Source of the DNA: Scenedesmus sp. ARA3
Lineage: Eukaryota; Chlorophyta; Chlorophyceae; Sphaeropleales; Scenedesmaceae
Direction of reading: 5' to 3'
DNA length: 64,000 nucleotides
Assembly (NCBI GenBank): GCA_004335835.1
Contig: RWJK01001657.1
Span: 1 to 64,000, forward strand
Shown here: positions 58,101 to 64,000 of the stretch, piece by piece
Numbering within the stretch: position 1 is the stretch's first letter
Layout of the letters: each line of letters opens with the position of its first letter
The notes under the pieces: generated by a model
The model's input: only the letters and a program-made list of their open reading frames with translations
Told to the model about the DNA's origin: nothing
Databases searched by the model: none
Translations under genes and position numbers: made by a program

Positions 58101-58839
58101 TTTTGTTTGGCAATGGTCAGGCTCCATTTGAAGTGGCCTCTTGTGGTCGCAGCAGAATGTGCTTGCGTTCATGAGTGGGCAGGCAGGTGTTACAACTGCT
58201 ATGGTGTGTAGGCAGCGTCTCCTGCACAGCTGCACAGCTGCTTCGGGAGCTTTAGCGGCCGTCATTGCTGAATTGCCGCCAAACCCGCATATGTGTTTCA
58301 AACTTGCTTGATGCCTGCCGGCTGCTGCAGCTTCACCTGCACAAAGTAGCTTACACAGCAACACAGTATGCGCCCCAGGTGTTGATTAACTACCCTGTCA
58401 ATCAACACCTGGGGCTCATACTGTGCTTGCTGTGTAAGCTACTTTGTGCAGGTGAAGCTGCAGCAGCCGGCAGGCATCAAAAGCTGCGTGTTGCTTGCAC
58501 TAAGGACCCCTCGCTGCCACAACAACTCAAGGATGACGCCCCTTTCTGCACATGATTTTGCAGGTTAAGCTGCAGCAGCCGGCAGACATTGAGGGCAGCG
58601 TGTCACTCCGCTCAGAAGAAGACGGCTTCTGGAGCCGACACGTCAGCGCCATGACAGCAGCACTGCTGGCGGCCGGCGGTTACACCCCCGAGTCTGTTGA
58701 CGAGTACTTCTACCAAGACAGCTGGCAGGGGCCCAGCAGTGCGGCTGGCAAGCTGCTGCTGCTGTTTGGTGATCCGTTGCAGCAGGTAGATGTGCCGTGG
58801 ACACCCACCACACTTGTGCAAGACTGGACGCTGGCGTGA
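54497..58839 (+). CDS. Unrecognised conserved-looking protein gene (at least 5 exons; 5' end unresolved)
   Basis: Confident exons: up to 55319 (open from ATG 54497), 56183-56270, 56745-56887, 57883-58091 and 58564-58839. All phases fit, and the product is 512 aa if read from 54497. Conserved-looking blocks are LDPSLAAAFIDAVYQT, ERYKLQTQEYKYYA, NQDRMLALPYLEDNSGG, YVLWKVVARHLPTPQQRTTF, CGWQLVLGSLPGGWP, and SEEDGFWSRHVSAMTAALL to the end LVQDWTLA. I do not recognise the family. An alternative first exon from ATG 54810 (MHRFACCLPLVRIARVAREE, organelle-leader-like) would need a 38 nt intron. Intron 1 carries a hAT-type MITE, and exons 2, 3 and 5 have echoes. TGTAA occurs at 58965. Confidence 0.6.
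55485..55730 (+). repeat. Two to three 5' echoes of exon 2 of the unrecognised gene
   Basis: Copies near 55488-55520 and 55594-55626, and a weaker one near 55700, repeat the acceptor side and AANQxRxPA-like coding of the exon that genuinely starts at 56183. Confidence 0.7.
55802..56133. mobile_element. hAT-type MITE, 332 bp, with TIRs and 8 bp target-site duplication
   Basis: Perfect 14 bp terminal inverted repeats, CAGTGCTGTGATAA at 55802-55815 and its reverse complement at 56120-56133, are flanked on both sides by the same 8 bases, acaaaaag (55794-55801 and 56134-56141). An 8 bp target-site duplication and TIRs beginning CAGTG are the signature of hAT transposons. There is no transposase frame inside, so it is non-autonomous. 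The ends carry GCCGGCGC-type inverted subrepeats and the middle is A/T-rich. It sits in intron 1 of the unrecognised gene. Intact TIRs and duplication imply recent insertion. Confidence 0.9.
56441..56486 (+). repeat. 3' echo of exon 2 of the unrecognised gene
   Basis: Repeats GLSNSTYFNFV plus AG|GTGATG, 180 bp beyond the genuine donor at 56271. Confidence 0.85.
56975..57430 (+). repeat. Three 3' echoes of exon 3 of the unrecognised gene
   Basis: Copies near 56980-57020, 57146-57230 and 57340-57425 repeat LLQQLxPELLTSLxEAAxAS and the donor. The following intron piece (gccgcagctgcgcccagcaacgc and flank) is copied as well. Period is about 110-190 bp. Confidence 0.85.
58310..58478. repeat. 170 bp foldback palindrome containing a copy of an exon start
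   Basis: Left arm 58310-58387 and right arm 58400-58478 are reverse complements except for one indel and one or two mismatches, with a 12-base loop. The right arm includes CAG plus GTGAAGCTGCAGCAGCC, a copy of the acceptor and start of the last exon (genuine at 58564). Confidence 0.9.
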
Positions 58840-59870
58840 GGTGTGACTAGTGATTCTATGCGACTCGCATAGCTGATGGTTGCCCAATGAGCTCGCCATC
58901 ATGGCCAATGATTGGCTCGAAATCAGGCCCACTGGGCGCTGTGACAGCGGCTGTGGTCGCGTCGTGTAACACACAAGTCACTGTGGCTTTTGTCAGTGAA
59001 TCTGCCAGTAATGAGCACTGCCGCAGTGAGGCTCACTAATGACCAGTGACACTCGCCAGAGTCTCTGGGTTTTTTTTGTTACCAGAGTCTCTGGTGCTGT
59101 CTGATGGTCCACTGCTGACGGTCCTCGAGACACAAGTGGTGGAACGTAAGTGTTACTGGACAGCGTGCCTTGTGCCGTGTGTCAGCAGGGTTACAGCTCG
59201 TACGTACACCTGTACAACACAGGTCATACACACGCTTCCAACGGACACCAGCGTGCACAAGCGTTGGCTCTTCAGGACGAGTTGGCCATGCCATGGCAGT
59301 GCCATCCACCAGGTCCCATGGCCACACTCCAAGCTGCCGAATACACCGCACACTGCGTGCCTTTTGGCAGAAGCAATCTTTTGCACTGTATGCATTGGCT
59401 GCCACATCTGTCTACGCCGCCAGCGCATGCCACAGCCCCTTGACACGTGCACACAAAGGATGCATGCTTGTGCCAACACGCCACGCGCCACACCCTACCA
59501 TTGACACCCTGCTTGCTCAGCAGAAGGCTTCTGCGAGACCTGCACCAGCCATTCACTGCATGCCGCGCGGTGGCACCTTTTCTGGCCTATGAACACAAGT
59601 TGATGTTTATGCTGAGGATGCCTACGACCCAATGAAAACCCATCTTAATCCACCCTTCCAGCAACGATGCAGGCGTGTCGCTCGATCCTGCCCCACCCAA
59701 GCAGCAGCAACATCAACATGGGCTCTACTGCAGTGCTCCTGCTTCTTCATCATCAACTCCTCCTGCAGCAGCACCGGCCCAGCAGCCCACTGCTGCTGCG
59801 CGGTAGAACTGCCGCTGCTGCTGCTGCAGCAGCAGCAGCTTGGCGCCGTGCTGCTGCACCCGCCAGCACC
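58840..59870. other. Convergent intergenic region
   Basis: 1 kb between two genes that end toward each other. TGTAA at 58965 probably serves the left gene. Open frames around 59080-59600 overlap on both strands with no recognisable product, and I do not support any of them. Confidence 0.4.
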
Positions 59871-60099
59871 TCACGTGGTGCGGACGTTGCGCCGCGCGAC
59901 GCCGATCTCGCAGGCGTTGACCTTGGCCGCAAAGCGCAGCGAGCACAGCGACTCCGGCGCAAAGTCGGAGGTGGGGCTGATGTTGACAAACATGAGCGTC
60001 TTGGCGTCGCCGCCCAGGCAGGGCTGCAGCAGCCAGGTGAGCTTGCTGTTGCGGTAGGGGATGTGGCTCTCCTTGTTGGCCAGCGACACAATCACGTCG

Positions 60100-60145
<46 letters not shown>

Positions 60146-63100
60146 AGTGGCGAAGCAGTGGATCGAACAGCGTCAGCGACGTGACATGCATGGAAGCAGA
60201 GCCTGCGGCAGTCTGCGCCGTCTGAGACTGCCGCTAGCAGTTACTAATGACTGTAATGGCTGATGACGCTGCACCCACGGCCTCTGCAGAAGATATTGAT
60301 ACTAGTAGAGCACTCATCCCAGTGCGCTGCTGCTGCTGCTGCTGCGTCCACCTCACTCACCAAGCGCGCTGAATCTCTTGTTGATGGCCTGCGCCTCCTT
60401 GAGCCGCTGCCACTGCTAATGGCCCACCCACCCCATGCGATGCTGCTGCCACAATCGAGTGTACCACCCCACCCCACTCACCCAGCGCGGACAGGCTCTT
60501 GTTGATGGCCTGCGCCTCCTTGAGCCGCTGGCCCGTGGCGCCGCTCTCCTTCACGCGCTCACTGCCCGCCAGGTCGATCAGGTTGAGCACGCCAGACACC
60601 TGGGGGCATGCAATTCGGGGTGACGTTTAGGTTCAAAGCGAGGTGACACGTAGATTACAAAGCAATGTGTGTTGAAGCAGACAAGGACGCCAGGCTTTCT
60701 GGTGATGGTAACAGTGTGTGCCCGCGCACCTTGAGCTTGCTGGAGTCATTGGTGCCCTCAATGCGCAGCGTGAACACTGCGTGGCTGCGGCTGCTCTGCT
60801 CATTGAGCTGCGTGCAGCCCACGCTGCGCTTCTCCATCGCGCGGGACAGCAGCTCCTCCACGTCCTGCAGGGGCGGCAGCAGCAGCAGCAGTGCAAAGCG
60901 GCGTAATGTTAGTGCTGCATATGCATCCAGTGTCGGTGCATGCAGGCGCTGGTGCATTAGTAGCAGTGCATGCATGCAGGCAGCAGCTTGGTGGGTGGGC
61001 GTCATCATCATCGTGTCAGAAAAACAAGCCATAGCAAAATCCCGTTTTGCCCAGCGGTCCACTGCTAATGGTCCGCTGCTAATGGTCATTTGCATTGCGG
61101 ATTTGTGTACATCACAGGCTCAGCACCACGATACACGACAGCGCCACATGGCCTAGGCGTAGCGGGCTGACAGCTGCTGGTTGGCCGCACCTGTGGCGTG
61201 TTGACGTCGATCAGCGTGAGGTCAGACACGCTGGTGCCGCCGTTGGTGTCGTGTACCACCTGCAGCCGAAGCAGCAAACAGCGCAGCCTAAGACAAGCGG
61301 GAAGATGTCATGCATGACCAGCTTCTGTGTGCACCGGCAAGGTGCTGGCAGACGTTGCAGCTCACTACATCCGTGTGTGAGCAAGTGCTGCAAGTAGGCT
61401 CTCTCAGGCTCTGCCCACCTTGTGTGAGCGGCCGTCCGGCAGCTTCTTGCGCGCCAGCAGGTCCTTGTAGTCCTCGTTGTAAATCTCCAGCATGCTGGCC
61501 TGCATGGCAAAGCGCCAGCCCTGCTTGCCCAGGCTGCGGCTGCTCTCAAACACCTGCAATGCGGGGCAAGTGGACGTTGGGCAGGCACAGCTCTCAGCAA
61601 GGGTGGTGTTGCTGACGAACTACTGCCCTGGCTGCGGCTGCTCGCATACACCTGCAGGCCAGAAGAGGCTAGAGGTGTTGTGCACAGGGCGCTGAGCAAT
61701 TGGAGGAGCATTACCAGCAAACCTGGGGAGAGGCTTAACAAACAGAACCCTGCCGCAACACTGTGGAAGGCTGCTGATGGCTGCCGACATGCACGCGTCT
61801 TGCTGCCCAGAGTTTTTTTCTGAGATGTGAGCCAGCAGGGAAGTCTGCCCACAGCTCTTCTGGGAAGCAGAGCATCAGTTTGTACAGTCTGCTGCATTCT
61901 GCATACTCCGCAACAACTGCTCCCTGGAGCCACAACGCACCTGCGCCATTGCGCGGGGGATGATGCCCCTGTTGTCGTCGTTGCCAAACATGGTGTACGT
62001 CTTGCCGCTGCCTGTCTGGCCGTACGCAAAGATGCACACCTGGAACACAACACAGAACAGGAATCCAGCAGTAGCAAGGAAGCTGAAAGGTCAGCAGCCT
62101 CAGCATTGTCACGCACACAAGTGCAGAAGTGTGCGCTCCAGCTGCACACAGAGGGCATGCAGGCTGTGATGCACACTCATGCTCTGGGTCTGTTTTGCAG
62201 CACTCAGCATGTCATTGCACAGCCTTCATAATACAAGAGAGGGGGATAAAAAGAGACTTTGAGCAGGGAGAAGGAATGCTTGCACATACTTTGCAGCACT
62301 GCGCCACACCATTGCTTGCAGGTGAACGATTGTGCATCTACCGTGCCCAAAACTGTCATATTACAACATACCTTGTGGCCGTCCAGTGCTGACTGGATGA
62401 GCTCGCTGATCTCCTCAAACACCGCGCCCTGCCCGGCAGCCGGCCCAAACACCTTGTCGAACGCAAAGCTGTGCCGCTGCGGCGCCTGGCCGGTGAGGCT
62501 GCCCGGCACGGTGATGTCCAGGCCGCGGCCCAGCAGCTCGCCTGGGGGCGGCGGCAGCAGCAGCAGCAGCAGCAGCAGCAGGCATACTTGCGTATCACAC
62601 GATAACCACAGCAGCGTTGTTTAAGGGGAGTTTTGACTGGGAGCTCCAGGCCAGCATGCACCTAAACAGGCCAGCATAGAAAATGTTGTTCTGCAGTAGC
62701 AGCAGCTCTCTTGGGTAACTGCAACAAGCGCTTGGGCTCGCCGCGGTCGGGGCAACTCTGTGGCCAGCGCGCCGCTGCAGCTGCATGTAAAGCACATCTG
62801 CTGCAAGTCATAGCAGTCTGCACAGGCTGCTGGGCGTGCGGGCAAAGGCTTGCATGCTATATGGAATGTCTGCTGCTGCTCACCGCTGTTGGGGAACTCT
62901 GTGGCCAGCGCTCCGCTGCCGCCGTCGGCCGACATCTCGCTGCTGCTGGGCGGCCTCACACGCGCAAACACGCGGATGTTGCCCTTCAGCTCCTGCAGGC
63001 GGCAGCATCATGTTACGCCCGATACATACTCCACTCGCCCAAAAACTGAGAACCTCAACCAGGAGCCATCGACAGGCTCAAAGGGGCAGGAAACGTCCAA

Positions 63101-64000
63101 CAAGTCAGCAGCCAACGTGACGGTCATCACATCACAAAAAGACCTCAGCACATGGCAAGCACTGCAGAGAGGCACAAGATGTGCAAGCCATATGCACAGC
63201 TGTGCCTCTGATGTCATAGACTGCAGTGTGCTTCCAGAGCAGCAGCAGCAGCAGCACCAGCAGCAGCGCACCTGGATGGTGTTGTGCAGCTTGCGACGGA
63301 TGAGCTCACTCTCGTACACGCGGCGCTCCGCATCAGCCAGGCTGGCCTGCAGGCCCTGCAGCTGGGCCTGCAGCAGCAGCAGCAGCAGCAGCAGCAGGGG
63401 CAGCACGTTGTCAGCAAATGCTATTCAAGATGTATATGATTAATAAAATGGCTCTGCATAGCAAGGTGCACAGAAGCGTACCGAGGCAAGTGTCTGCTGG
63501 CATGCTATCACATCAGTCTGTGTGACTGATGGCATTGTGCCTTGATCACGTCTATCACTCTGCATCCCTGTACAAAGCGCCGCCCACCTGCAGCTCCTTG
63601 ACCTGCGACTCCCTGCTGTTGGCAAGGCTCTCGGCCAGCGCGTGTTGCTCCTGCAGCAGCAGCAGCAGCAGCAGCACTTTTGGCTGAGCAGCTGCGGTCC
63701 ACGTCTGCTGCGTAGCACAGCAGCTGCTCAGCCATACCAGCAGGCGCACCAATCTGGATGCACGCATGCAAGCATTCACACAGAGATGAGGCATGCCGTT
63801 TCAAGGGCCCTGCAGGCAGGCAGTCACCTTTGCGCTGCCCAGCTCCTGGCGCATGGCGTCGATCAGGCTGCGCTGGCTGGTGAGCTGCGCCTCCAGCGTG
63901 GCCTTGCTGTGCTTGACTGCCTCCAGCGTCTCCTCGCTCTTGCCGCCAGCGTCCTTGTACCTGCAAAGAGATAATACAGGGGCGGCCTCAACATGTAGCG
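59871..64000 (-). CDS. Kinesin-14 (C-terminal motor), 5' part outside the window
   Basis: Eleven exons (minus): 63960-63828, 63650-63588, 63367-63272, 62992-62884, 62541-62372, 62039-61941, 61553-61419, 61259-61191, 60864-60730, 60599-60482 and 60100-59871. They give 452 codons in phase; more exons lie beyond 64000. A coiled-coil stalk ([20 protein letters not shown]) leads to the neck [14 protein letters not shown], typical of the minus-end-directed kinesin-14 family. The motor shows the P-loop GQTGSGKT, switch I NEQSSRSH, switch II DLAGSE and INKSLSALG, and the protein ends shortly after SLRFAAKVN, as expected for a C-terminal motor. The role is microtubule transport or spindle organisation. 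Echoes lie beside exons 4, 7 and 10 as numbered here. Confidence 0.9.
60360..60415 (-). repeat. 3' echo of the kinesin switch II exon
   Basis: Repeats [11 protein letters not shown] and the donor GTGAGT, about 70-120 bp beyond the genuine exon end at 60482. Confidence 0.85.
61619..61662 (-). repeat. 5' echo of kinesin exon 61553-61419
   Basis: Repeats the CAG acceptor and VxxSSRSxG coding start upstream of the genuine exon. Confidence 0.8.
62737..62790 (-). repeat. 3' echo of the kinesin neck/motor-start exon
   Basis: Repeats SGALATE and the following bases of the exon that ends at 62884, about 100 bp downstream on the minus strand. Confidence 0.8.

Noticed and set aside
59079..59600. Overlapping frames on both strands in the convergent spacer
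   Set aside because: Similar length on both strands, no domain, no splice partner.

Overview
The window is nuclear DNA of a green alga, most likely a chlorophycean (scenedesmacean/volvocalean type). The reasons are intron-rich genes, very dense CAG/GCA (Gln/Ala) and CTG runs, TGTAA motifs downstream of some genes, a chloroplast-type SET-domain (Rubisco LSMT-like) methyltransferase, and a C-terminal-motor kinesin. The species cannot be fixed from the sequence. All gene models below were spliced by hand from GT/AG sites, reading phase and family resemblance.

Layout, left to right: 3' end of a Pro/Ala-rich gene with tandem terminal exons (+, 1-1318); MFS transporter (-, 2362-5875); peptidyl-tRNA hydrolase 2 (+, 6377-8040); two-domain universal stress protein in 8 exons spread over 6.8 kb (-, 9736-16523); an unresolved 2.8 kb; two-EF-hand protein (+, 19328-21646); AHA1-type Hsp90 co-chaperone (+, 22537-25794); a giant Gln/Ala-rich acidic protein (+, 26454-33717); tRNA-Leu(UAG) (-, 34134-34213); SET/Rubisco-LSMT-like methyltransferase (-, 35065-42735); KANSL3/TEX30-like alpha/beta-hydrolase homologue (+, 43584-46553); acidic coiled-coil protein (+, 47476-49980); a 4.5 kb gene-poor field of tandem repeats (49981-54496); an unrecognised gene carrying a hAT-type MITE (+, about 54497-58839); and a kinesin-14 motor (-, 59871 to beyond the right edge). 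The genes look like an ordinary eukaryotic housekeeping mix; no operon-like or pathway grouping is visible.

The striking feature is shared by nearly all the genes. Their introns and 3' flanks hold extra, partial copies of the neighbouring exon ('exon-edge echoes'). Copies of an exon's 3' end plus its donor site lie downstream of that exon. Copies of the acceptor plus the exon's 5' start lie upstream of it. Last exons are echoed after the stop codon, with the stop included. I count more than 50 such copies. They explain most of the intron length in the USP and SET genes, and in the SET gene two copies are complete, phase-0 candidate cassette exons. One echo lies inside a 170 bp foldback palindrome.

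The other notable items are a 332 bp hAT-like MITE with perfect 14 bp TIRs and 8 bp target-site duplications, a 19 bp motif dispersed three times, and (CTG)n tracts built into many 3' splice sites.
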